Shown: positions 1 to 5,984 of the stretch, in pieces
Layout of the letters: the number at the start of each line of letters is the position of its first letter
Position numbering within the stretch: position 1 is the first letter of the stretch
From: Savagea sp.
GTDB lineage: Bacteria; Bacillota; Bacilli; Bacillales_A; Planococcaceae
Direction of reading: 5' to 3'
Length of the DNA: 6,033 nucleotides
Assembly (NCBI GenBank): GCA_030146155.1
Contig: JASLCF010000123.1
Location: 1-6,033 of the forward strand
Program-made: the position numbers and the translations under genes
The notes under the pieces: generated by a model
Seen by the model: the letters and a program-made list of their open reading frames with translations, nothing else
What the model was told of the DNA's origin: nothing
The model's database searches: none

Positions 1-234
1 AGTTAAATCCCAGTCTTTGCTCTTCACTTTCGTTTGCAAAGAGTGACCTTTCTTCACCTGTCCTTCCATTTTCAATAAAAACGGGCTGAATAAACTACTT
101 AAAATTAAGAAAAAAAGCATTGTAAAGACAAACCATTTACCAAAATCGATAGAACTTTTCCTCCGATACAAAGCAAATAACACTAAAATGGCGGGGATTA
201 AGACAAGAAGCCATATAGACAAGTTTTCTGTCAT
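1..234 (-). CDS. Partial membrane protein of unknown function, fourth gene of the GntR/ABC operon
   Basis: This is the N-terminal part (78 codons, open to the window edge) of a gene read leftward. The ATG at 234-232 overlaps the TGA of the preceding permease gene as ATGA, and a good GGAGGTG ribosome binding site lies at 249-243, 8 bases upstream, so the start is well supported. The visible protein starts MTENLSIWLLVLIPAILV. It has a hydrophobic helix at about residues 6-23, a basic turn (YRRKSS), a second helix at about 35-54, then a hydrophilic basic stretch containing KVKSKDWDL. By the positive-inside rule the YRRK loop is probably cytoplasmic, which puts both the short N-terminus and the segment after helix 2 outside the cell. 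Its place after an ATPase and a permease suggests a second membrane or accessory subunit of the same transporter. I do not recognise the family and cannot see the C-terminus. Confidence 0.75.
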   Translation of the reverse strand, partial: MTENLSIWLLVLIPAILVLFALYRRKSSIDFGKWFVFTMLFFLILSSLFSPFLLKMEGQVKKGHSLQTKVKSKDWDLT

Positions 235-998
235 TTTCTAAACACCTCCATACGACTGCGAGCGAGATAAGACAAAGCAAAGGAAAATAGCACAATCACT
301 ATAGCTCGCAAAAATTGACCCCATGTAGACTGATTATCCAATACGATAAATAGGGATGACTTTATTAGCTCAGAGCCAAAGAAATAGGCCGTTAGCGTGA
401 GCACGAGGATACTCACGAGGATGAAAAACTTTGAAAATCGAAAAAGAGTCACGGTTAAATAGCTAAGAGAAGCTAATAAAAGTAAGTAACTCCATAGTCT
501 CACCCACAGTAGAAAATAAAATCCAGGTTCTTCTGTCCAAAATGGCATCATGAAGATTGTTGAGCTACTTATCAAAAAACCCAAAAAAGGGGTAATCATC
601 ACCCACATGAGTCCTAATAAACTGAAAATCAAAGTCATTACAACAGCGTAGGCTGCTGTGGAAGCAAACTGTGTCCAACGATTTGCTACAAATAGATATT
701 GAAAGCCCTCAATTTTCTGACCTGCTAATCCCACAGTAAGCATCACTGTATATAAGTAAGTAACAAAAACAGCTCCATCTGCTGTCAACAGACGATAAAC
801 AAATTCCAAATTCTGATTTGATAACCCATCATCATAATAATAATGTGAACCACCATTTTGAAAAGTATGAAATAGCAACGTAAAAATCACTTGCAAAAAT
901 AAAATAGAGGCCAAATGGGTCCAAGTTTGAGTGGTGAAAAGCAATTGAAATTGTTGTTGGATGACTTTATTGGAATTGGCTCTTCTTGTAGATTTCAT
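231..998 (-). CDS. Putative ABC transporter permease, six-helix integral membrane protein
   Basis: A 255-residue, strongly hydrophobic protein, probably the membrane subunit that works with the ATPase encoded just upstream. Hydrophobic segments fall at about residues 27-46, 74-92, 113-143, 160-184, 190-208 and 230-247, giving roughly six helices, as in ABC-2-type permeases. The first 26 residues are polar and basic and the C-terminus is basic (SRMEVFRK), so both ends are probably cytoplasmic. A Tyr/Asp-rich loop (SHYYYDDG, about 51-58) follows helix 1 and is probably extracellular. The ATG at 998 has AAGGAGC 6 bases upstream, and the gene overlaps the end of the ATPase frame by 32 bases, which suggests translational coupling. 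No motif identifies the substrate. By context it corresponds to the membrane partners YtrC/YtrD or PmtB, but I cannot claim homology from sequence by eye. Confidence 0.8.
   Translation of the reverse strand: MKSTRRANSNKVIQQQFQLLFTTQTWTHLASILFLQVIFTLLFHTFQNGGSHYYYDDGLSNQNLEFVYRLLTADGAVFVTYLYTVMLTVGLAGQKIEGFQYLFVANRWTQFASTAAYAVVMTLIFSLLGLMWVMITPFLGFLISSSTIFMMPFWTEEPGFYFLLWVRLWSYLLLLASLSYLTVTLFRFSKFFILVSILVLTLTAYFFGSELIKSSLFIVLDNQSTWGQFLRAIVIVLFSFALSYLARSRMEVFRK
243..249 (-). promoter_or_regulatory. Ribosome binding site of the partial membrane gene
   Basis: GGAGGTG on the minus strand, 8 bases before the ATG at 234. It lies inside the last codons of the upstream permease gene. It matches the anti-Shine-Dalgarno closely and is the main evidence that the open frame at the left edge is a real gene. 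Confidence 0.8.
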
Positions 999-1869
999 CT
1001 ATCTGCTCCTTTCCACTTTGTGTTAAATAAACATAACTATCAGAGAGGCTCACACGCTGTACTTGTATCCCTTGAGTCGTTAACTGGTGGATTGGCACAG
1101 GGATGGTTGCACGTTCAACAATTGCATGTTTCATCTGGGTATCTCCAAACTGATGGATAACCGCAGCATCCCCAAGCAGCTTGTATAACTCTTTTTCACG
1201 CCCTATACACTCGACATATTTCTCTGCCAATTCATCTGAAGGACCATTATAAAGAATCGTTTCCTCATGCAAGATAAGTACATGAGACAACAAATGCTCC
1301 AATTCTTCCATGTGATGACTTGATAACAAAATTGTTCTAGGATAAGCCACATAATCTTTTAGAAGTACACGTTGTATTTCTTTTCGAACCGCGGTGTCCA
1401 TCCCATTCATCGATTCATCAAACATGGTGACTGACGTCCTTGCACAAATCCCCATAATTGTACAAAATGTTGCATTCATTCCTTTGGATAAATTTTTTTG
1501 CCTGACCTGTAAAGGTATTTGGAAGTGTTTCAGTAAGTCAGTTGCCAATGACAAATCAAAAGCTGGGTAAAATCTGCATATCTCCCGTATACCATCAGCT
1601 AATGTTAAATGTTCAAGCAACTGAAAATGTTCATCGATTAAAAGGGTATGTGCACTTGCTTGTAATTGATTGAAGATTTCAATTCCATCCCATTGAACTG
1701 AACCTCCGGTAGGTTTTTCTAGACCTGCTAATAGACGAAATAAAGTAGACTTTCCAACACCGTTTCTCCCAATGACTCCTATAATTTGCTCACTAGGAAG
1801 GGCACCTTCTAACTGGCTCAAAACATGCTTTGCTCCATACTGTTTAGACAAAGATTGCATCACAATCAT
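967..1869 (-). CDS. ABC transporter ATP-binding protein (YtrB/YhcG/PmtA-like)
   Basis: A 300-residue ATPase subunit that would power the adjacent membrane protein(s). Residues count from the ATG at 1869. Walker A is GRNGVGKST (34-42). The Q-loop region LIDEHFQLLEHLT has an acidic residue (about E80) where many ABC proteins have Gln. The signature is LSKGM (127-131) instead of LSGGQ. Walker B is TMFDES with D151 and E152, and Ser replaces the usual Pro. The D-loop is NGMD and the switch His is H185 in SSHHMEE. LSKGM and the SSH-x-MEE form fit the ABC-2/YtrB-type branch. About 85 residues follow the core NBD. The frame also has a GTG at 1878 that forms GTGA with the repressor stop, but it sits directly against the AGGAG. 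The ATG at 1869 is spaced ideally and is preferred. The length is near what I recall for S. aureus PmtA (about 298). Confidence 0.9.
   Translation of the reverse strand: MIVMQSLSKQYGAKHVLSQLEGALPSEQIIGVIGRNGVGKSTLFRLLAGLEKPTGGSVQWDGIEIFNQLQASAHTLLIDEHFQLLEHLTLADGIREICRFYPAFDLSLATDLLKHFQIPLQVRQKNLSKGMNATFCTIMGICARTSVTMFDESMNGMDTAVRKEIQRVLLKDYVAYPRTILLSSHHMEELEHLLSHVLILHEETILYNGPSDELAEKYVECIGREKELYKLLGDAAVIHQFGDTQMKHAIVERATIPVPIHQLTTQGIQVQRVSLSDSYVYLTQSGKEQIDEIYKKSQFQ
1005..1011 (-). promoter_or_regulatory. Ribosome binding site of the permease gene, inside the ATPase frame
   Basis: AAGGAGC on the minus strand, 6 bases before the ATG at 998 and within the 3' part of the ATPase coding sequence. 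It supports independent re-initiation at the overlapping permease start. The next Met in that frame is about residue 86, so no other start is credible. Confidence 0.75.
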
Positions 1870-1874
1870 TTCTT

Positions 1875-2246
1875 TCACTCCTCTTCTCTAAAAGCTCTCT
1901 TTAATTCTTCTATTACTTCTGTTTCTGTCACACCGAGTAGCTTTGCTTGTTCAATTAATTGGCTAATTATTTGCTCCATCGTTGTCGATTTTCTCTTCAT
2001 TTGAATAAGTTCCTTAGCCCCTTCTGCTACAAATGTTCCAAGTCCTCTTTTTTTATAAACATACTGGTGCTCAATCAAATGTGTAATGGCCTTACCTGCT
2101 GTCGCAGGATTAACTTGAAAGAGCTCTGCTAGTTGATATTGCGAATGCACTTTGTCATCTACTTTTAAATGATCTACTAATATCTCATTCTCTAACCACT
2201 GAGCAATTTGAATATAAATAGGCACAGCACTATTCATATTTAACAT
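1875..2246 (-). CDS. GntR-family transcriptional regulator (YtrA/YhcF subfamily)
   Basis: A 123-residue cytoplasmic DNA-binding repressor. The N-terminal winged helix spans about residues 8-74. It opens with PIYIQIAQWLENEIL, continues with a recognition region around QLAELFQVNPATAGKAI, and ends in the wing YKKRGLGTFV, which is the standard GntR pattern (VNPxT…KRGxGTFV). Only about 50 residues follow, rich in Glu, Gln, Ile and Leu (TTMEQIISQLIEQAKLLG onward). This is the short helical dimerisation tail of the YtrA/YhcF/PmtR subfamily, not a large ligand-binding domain. Its ATG at 2246 has GGAGG 9 bases upstream, and a second Met at residue 4 is too far from it. The ATPase start lies 5 bases after the stop. 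It probably represses its own operon through the palindrome at 2263-2282. Relatives respond to wall-active antibiotics (YtrA) or amphipathic peptides (PmtR), but its inducer is unknown. Confidence 0.9.
   Translation of the reverse strand: MLNMNSAVPIYIQIAQWLENEILVDHLKVDDKVHSQYQLAELFQVNPATAGKAITHLIEHQYVYKKRGLGTFVAEGAKELIQMKRKSTTMEQIISQLIEQAKLLGVTETEVIEELKRAFREEE
1878..1882 (-). promoter_or_regulatory. Ribosome binding site that decides the ATPase start
   Basis: AGGAG (within AGAGGAG) on the minus strand, 8 bases before the ATG at 1869 but with no spacing to the in-frame GTG at 1878. It therefore favours the ATG and a protein three residues shorter than the longest open frame. Confidence 0.7.
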
Positions 2247-2262
2247 AATACGCCCCCTCCAC

Positions 2263-2282
2263 TTAGTACATTACTACACTAA
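2263..2282. promoter_or_regulatory. Putative operator of the GntR regulator (imperfect palindrome)
   Basis: A 20-base imperfect palindrome with perfect outer arms TTAGT (2263-2267) and ACTAA (2278-2282), and 7 of 10 symmetric positions matching overall. Read inward it is AGTACA-4 bases-TACACT. It lies 2 bases upstream of the regulator's Shine-Dalgarno sequence (2256-2260 on the minus strand), where a bound repressor would block initiation or early elongation. The half-site resembles the AGTGTA/TACACT half-sites I recall for B. subtilis YtrA, with different spacing. The operator role is inferred from position and symmetry. Confidence 0.55.
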
Positions 2283-2293
2283 TGCACTCGATG

Positions 2294-2327
2294 ATTTTAG
2301 CTTATCTTAATTTTTAGGGGTTGGCAA
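2294..2327 (-). promoter_or_regulatory. Weak candidate promoter for the leftward GntR/ABC operon
   Basis: On the minus strand a TTGCCA (2327-2322) resembles a -35 box. The best -10-like hexamer is TAAAAT (2299-2294), but the spacing of 22 is too long. The hexamer at the ideal 17-base spacing, TAAGCT (2304-2299), matches only 3 of 6. Either choice puts the start of transcription just upstream of the palindrome at 2263-2282. The exact boxes are uncertain. Confidence 0.3.
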
Positions 2328-2350
2328 GACTTTTTTTCATTTCTAAAAGA

Positions 2351-2379
2351 TGTACAACGTTTCAAGAATGTGACATAAT
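2351..2379 (+). promoter_or_regulatory. Sigma-A-type promoter of the exporter operon with extended -10
   Basis: The -35-like TGTACA (2351-2356, 4 of 6 matches to TTGACA) is followed, at exactly 17 bases, by CATAAT (2374-2379, 5 of 6 matches to TATAAT). A TG one base before the -10 (2371-2372) makes an extended -10. Transcription would begin near 2386 and leave a leader of about 45 bases before the TTG start. This is the best promoter-like sequence in the intergenic region. Confidence 0.6.
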
Positions 2380-2395
2380 AGTGAACAAAAGTTAC

Positions 2396-2408
2396 TTCGT
2401 TTTACGAA
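2396..2408. repeat. Short inverted repeat in the exporter leader, possible operator
   Basis: TTCGT-TTT-ACGAA is a perfect 5-base inverted repeat with a 3-base centre, and weaker symmetry extends outward (about 7 of 9 matches per arm across 2392-2412). It begins about 10 bases downstream of the predicted transcription start and ends 11 bases before the Shine-Dalgarno sequence. It could be a repressor site. The stem is too small and AT-rich to be a convincing terminator, and no U-tract follows. Confidence 0.35.
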
Positions 2409-2419
2409 ATAGTTAAAGC

Positions 2420-2425
2420 AGGTGA
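2420..2425 (+). promoter_or_regulatory. Ribosome binding site that decides the TTG start of exporter subunit 1
   Basis: AGGTGA (in AGCAGGTGA) matches six bases of the 16S complement AGGAGGTGA, and its AGG ends 8 bases before the TTG at 2431. The alternative in-frame GTG at 2422 lies inside this element and has no purine-rich site of its own upstream, so the TTG is preferred. Confidence 0.65.
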
Positions 2426-2430
2426 ATGGA

Positions 2431-4155
2431 TTGAAAAAAGTTTTTTCTTACGCACTACCTTATAAAATCGCAATGATTGTGGCTTTCTCTTTGATGTTAT
2501 TCGAATTGACCGTTGAGTTATTTCAACCCCTTTTTATTGCAAAAATTATTGATGATGGCATTACTACTGGTGACACTTCTGTAGTGTGGACCTACGGAAT
2601 AGGCATGATGGTGTTAGCCATCGCTTCATTTGTTGCGGGCGTATTAAACTCTTACTTCGCAGCGCATGCCGCACAAGGATTCGGCTTTGATTTGAGACAA
2701 GCAACGTTTAAAAAACTGCAATCGCTTACTCTTTCGACTTTTTTGACCTTCCCATCTTCTAGTCTAATCACTCGTCTCACTAGTGATGTCACAATCGTTC
2801 AAAACGTCTTATTTATGAGCTTACGAATAATGGCACGTGCACCGTTACTTGTCATTGGAAGTTTAATTATGGCTTTTTTAGTCAACGTAAAACTCGCCGC
2901 TCTTTTATTGGTAAGTGCACCTTTCCTAGCTATTTTTCTTTATTATATGGTTAAAAAAGGCGTAGCTATTTTTGCACAAGTTCAAACTAAATTAGATCGT
3001 GTGAATCGAGTGACACAAGAAGGGTTACAAGCCATTCGATTGGTAAAAGCTTATTTACGTGGAACTTATGAAACCAATCGTTTCAAAACAAGTGCACGTG
3101 ACTTACAAGAAACCACCGTACGTGCAATGCGAACGATGGAATTAATTTTACCTATTTTATTATTTGTCATGAATGTCAGTTTAATGGCTGTCCTTTGGTT
3201 TGGTGCTTTTGAAATTCAGTCCAACCAAATTCAAGTAGGGGAATTAATTGCAGTGATTAACTATGGCCTTCGAATGACAGGTGCTTTTTCCATGTTCTCT
3301 TTCATTATCGTCGTCTTTTCTCGTGCGAAAGCATCTTCGGAACGTTTAGAGGAAATTTTATCTAACTCAGATAATGAACAAGAACAACTGCAAACACCGT
3401 CCACTCAATTGAAAGGTCGGGTACAATTCGATCGTGTCAGTTTCCAATATGAAGGCACTGAACAACCTGTATTGCAAAACATTTCGTTCACTGTTGAACC
3501 AAATGAAAGATTAGCCATTATGGGCCCAACAGGATCTGGTAAGTCAACACTTGTTCAACTGATTCCAAGGCTCTTTGAACCGACAGAAGGGGAAATCATT
3601 TTAGACGATTTACCGATTCAAGAGTGGCCATTAGAAACTTTACGTCAAGCGGTCGGGTTTGTGCCACAACGTGCGCTTCTTTTCAGTGGCACCATTGAAG
3701 AAAACTTACGATGGGGTAGAATTGACGCGACGGAAGATATGCTCATTCACTCTGCGAAACAAGCTCAAATCCATTCATCGATTGAACAATTTTCCGATGG
3801 CTATCAAACGGTTATTGGTCAACGCGGTGTCAATCTTTCAGGAGGACAAAAGCAAAGGCTATCTATAGCTAGGGCTTTGGTAAGAGAACCAGAATTACTT
3901 ATTTTAGATGACAGTACAAGTGCATTGGACGTCAAAACTGAAAATGAATTTTTACAAGCACTCGATGCATTAAATACAACAACGATTATCATTACTCAAA
4001 AAGTACCTACTGCTCAAAAAGCAGATCATATTTTGTTATTAGATGAAGGTAAAATGGCAGGGTACGGCACACATGAAGAATTGCTTCAACAATCGGAACT
4101 TTACCAGAAGCTTGTTGCCTCGCAAACTGAAGAGGAGGTTCAGATCAATGAGTGA
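2431..4155 (+). CDS. Heterodimeric ABC exporter subunit 1 (TMD-NBD, degenerate catalytic site; YfiB-like)
   Basis: A 574-residue half-transporter (577 if GTG at 2422 is used) in the cytoplasmic membrane, expected to export drugs, lipids or peptides with the next gene's product. Six helices lie at about 12-33, 54-76, 133-151, 154-174, 238-259 and 269-296, with the coupling-region motif LITRLTSD between helices 2 and 3. The NBD (about 330-565) has Walker A GPTGSGKST (365-373), Q-loop Q413, canonical LSGGQ (469-473) and Walker B LLILDD. Two catalytic residues are replaced: Asp494 stands where Glu is usual (DDSTSALD), and Gln523 stands at the switch His (IITQKVPT instead of IAHRLST). It therefore donates a good signature motif but has an impaired ATP site. 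The TTG start gives MKKVFSYALPYK, a usual exporter N-terminus. Length and motifs fit B. subtilis YfiB (about 573, from memory). A BmrC or EfrA-type relative is also possible. Confidence 0.92.
   Translation: MKKVFSYALPYKIAMIVAFSLMLFELTVELFQPLFIAKIIDDGITTGDTSVVWTYGIGMMVLAIASFVAGVLNSYFAAHAAQGFGFDLRQATFKKLQSLTLSTFLTFPSSSLITRLTSDVTIVQNVLFMSLRIMARAPLLVIGSLIMAFLVNVKLAALLLVSAPFLAIFLYYMVKKGVAIFAQVQTKLDRVNRVTQEGLQAIRLVKAYLRGTYETNRFKTSARDLQETTVRAMRTMELILPILLFVMNVSLMAVLWFGAFEIQSNQIQVGELIAVINYGLRMTGAFSMFSFIIVVFSRAKASSERLEEILSNSDNEQEQLQTPSTQLKGRVQFDRVSFQYEGTEQPVLQNISFTVEPNERLAIMGPTGSGKSTLVQLIPRLFEPTEGEIILDDLPIQEWPLETLRQAVGFVPQRALLFSGTIEENLRWGRIDATEDMLIHSAKQAQIHSSIEQFSDGYQTVIGQRGVNLSGGQKQRLSIARALVREPELLILDDSTSALDVKTENEFLQALDALNTTTIIITQKVPTAQKADHILLLDEGKMAGYGTHEELLQQSELYQKLVASQTEEEVQINE
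4133..4138 (+). promoter_or_regulatory. Ribosome binding site of exporter subunit 2, inside subunit 1
   Basis: AGGAGG, 9 bases before the ATG at 4148 and within the last codons of subunit 1. It shows that subunit 2 starts at 4148, although its frame is open back to 4043. It also implies coupled translation of the two subunits. Confidence 0.85.
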
Positions 4156-5980
4156 ATTTTTAAAGCCTTTTCAACATAAAAAAATATTAACGAAAGAACA
4201 AATTAAACAAGGTCCACAAAAAAGAAAAAAAGAACGTTCGCAAGATTGGCAAACGACCTTACTTAGAATTTGGAAAGTGGTAGATGAACAGCGTTTTTTA
4301 CTCATCGTTGTATTGTTTCTCGTCCTACTCAGTTCTTTATTTACACTTGCTGGTCCATTTATTTTAGGGAAAATTATTGACCTTTATATCGTTCCGCAAT
4401 CCTTTGAGGGGTTACTTACGCCCATCTTGATTCTGATTGGGACTTATTTCGGACTATCTTTGACCATGTATTTACAAAACTATTGGATGGTCGGTATCGC
4501 ACAACAAACCGTTTACCGCTTACGAACTGATTTATTTGGAAAACTGCAATGTCTCCCTATTTCTTTTTTTGATAAGAGACAACACGGAGAAATTATGAGT
4601 CGACTCACCAATGACATCGAGAACATTAGTCAAACGTTGAACTCTTCATTTATTCAAGTATTCTCCAGTATCATTACTTTAACGGGGACAGTAGGTATCA
4701 TGTTGTATTTAAGTCCACTCCTGACCGTCCTCACTATGACAATCATTCCGGTGATGTTCATAGCCATGCGGTGGATTACTAGACGCACAGGGATATTATT
4801 TAAAGAACAACAGCGTGCAGTAGGAGCCTTAAATGGCTTCATTGAAGAAGCTGTTTCTGGTCAAGCGGTAATTAAAACTTTTTCACAAGAACAACGCATG
4901 ATTGAAGAATTTGAAGAAAAAAGTGCTCGACTCCGTAATACAGGTTTTTGGGCATTGACCTACTCAGGTTATATTCCAAAAGTGATGAACTTTTTAAATA
5001 ACGCAGCCTTTGCTATTGTGGCTGGAATTGGTGGCTTACTTGCTTTAAGAGGAGACGGTATCGTTACAATTGGAACCATTGTCATTTTCTCAGAGTACGC
5101 ACGCCAGTTTACACGACCTTTGAATGATTTAGCCAACCAATTTAATACGGTTCTTTCTGCAATCGCTGGTGCTGAACGTGTATTTGAAATGATGGATGAA
5201 GAGGCTGAAGCAGATAACGGACAAGATTTACAGATTGGGGAAGTTCAAGGGAAAGTGACCTTTGATCAAGTGAGTTTTGCTTATGATCCAATCGATGGAG
5301 AGACTATCTTACATGACGTATCCTTCGAGGTACAACCAGGAGAGTCTGTTGCATTTGTAGGACCTACAGGAGCAGGGAAAACAACAATCATGCAACTCGT
5401 CACCCGCTTCTACGATGCAACAAAAGGAGAAATTAGAATCGATGGCCGCCCGATTGACACGATTTCTCGACAATCTTTAAGACAGGCGATGGCCTTTGTG
5501 TTACAAGACTCCTTTTTATTTGAAGCTTCTGTCTTAGAAAATATTCGGTACGGTCGTTTAAATGCATCGGATGAAGAGGTTATTCAAGCAGCAAAAGAAG
5601 CAAACGCGCATCCCTTCATTATGAAATTGCCAGCTGGTTACGATACAGTAATTACTGCAGATGGTGGACAACTCTCTCAAGGGGAAAAACAATTATTATC
5701 GATTGCACGAGCGTTTGTTGCTGATCCTACTATCCTTTTATTAGATGAAGCAACAAGTAGTATCGATACGCTAACTGAAATGCACATTCAATCAGCACTT
5801 GAACGTTTAATGGAAGGGCGAACAAGCTTTATGATTGCCCATCGCCTCAACACTGTTCGTCAAGCAGATACAGTGTACGTATTAAGAGATGGACGCATTG
5901 TTGAACAAGGCCCACAGCAAGAGCTGATTGATCAACAAGGGATTTATTATGAGATGCTTCAAGCAAATGAAATGGATTAA
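4148..5980 (+). CDS. Heterodimeric ABC exporter subunit 2 (TMD-NBD, catalytic subunit; YfiC-like)
   Basis: A 610-residue half-transporter that pairs with subunit 1. The ATG at 4148 (MSEFLKPF) overlaps the previous stop by 8 bases. A hydrophilic, basic N-terminal tail (about 1-48, with QKRKKERSQD) precedes six helices at about 49-70, 91-110, 167-187, 189-209, 281-300 and 304-325. The coupling region reads FDKRQHGEIMSRLTNDIE. The NBD (about 367-605) has Walker A GPTGAGKTT (405-413), Q-loop Q453, Walker B LLLDEATSS with catalytic Glu534, D-loop SSID and switch His565 (IAHRLNTV). The signature is degenerate, LSQGE (509-513), and the X-loop before it reads TADGGQ, not the usual TEVGERG. This subunit thus carries the catalytic residues and relies on subunit 1 for LSGGQ. 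The length fits YfiC (about 604, from memory). The substrate is unknown. Confidence 0.93.
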   Translation: MSEFLKPFQHKKILTKEQIKQGPQKRKKERSQDWQTTLLRIWKVVDEQRFLLIVVLFLVLLSSLFTLAGPFILGKIIDLYIVPQSFEGLLTPILILIGTYFGLSLTMYLQNYWMVGIAQQTVYRLRTDLFGKLQCLPISFFDKRQHGEIMSRLTNDIENISQTLNSSFIQVFSSIITLTGTVGIMLYLSPLLTVLTMTIIPVMFIAMRWITRRTGILFKEQQRAVGALNGFIEEAVSGQAVIKTFSQEQRMIEEFEEKSARLRNTGFWALTYSGYIPKVMNFLNNAAFAIVAGIGGLLALRGDGIVTIGTIVIFSEYARQFTRPLNDLANQFNTVLSAIAGAERVFEMMDEEAEADNGQDLQIGEVQGKVTFDQVSFAYDPIDGETILHDVSFEVQPGESVAFVGPTGAGKTTIMQLVTRFYDATKGEIRIDGRPIDTISRQSLRQAMAFVLQDSFLFEASVLENIRYGRLNASDEEVIQAAKEANAHPFIMKLPAGYDTVITADGGQLSQGEKQLLSIARAFVADPTILLLDEATSSIDTLTEMHIQSALERLMEGRTSFMIAHRLNTVRQADTVYVLRDGRIVEQGPQQELIDQQGIYYEMLQANEMD

Positions 5981-5984
5981 AGAA

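Noticed and set aside
915..1160. Plus-strand open frame of 81 codons
   Set aside because: It lies antisense across the 3' end of the ATPase and the 5' end of the permease gene. It has no ribosome binding site and no protein-like features.
2330..2350. CTTTT…AAAAG symmetry as a terminator or hairpin
   Set aside because: It is an AT-only imperfect stem without a GC core, and no gene ends here.
2356..2372. ECF sigma (SigW-like) -35 element TGAAACGTT on the minus strand upstream of the GntR operon
   Set aside because: No CGT-type -10 occurs at the required spacing of about 16 bases, so this is probably chance.
2380..2396. Possible operator AGTGAAC-AAAA-GTTACT
   Set aside because: The arms match only if one base is bulged, which is not the symmetry of a dimer-binding site.
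3659..3868. Plus-strand open frame of 69 codons inside exporter subunit 1
   Set aside because: It is out of frame within the NBD (Q-loop to signature), where strong protein motifs explain the sequence.
4043..4147. 35-codon N-terminal extension of exporter subunit 2
   Set aside because: It overlaps the subunit 1 coding end, has no ribosome binding site at 4043 and reads as unlikely protein. AGGAGG at 4133 points to the ATG at 4148.
4654..4842. Minus-strand open frame of 62 codons inside exporter subunit 2
   Set aside because: It is antisense to the helix 3-4 region and has no promoter or ribosome binding site.
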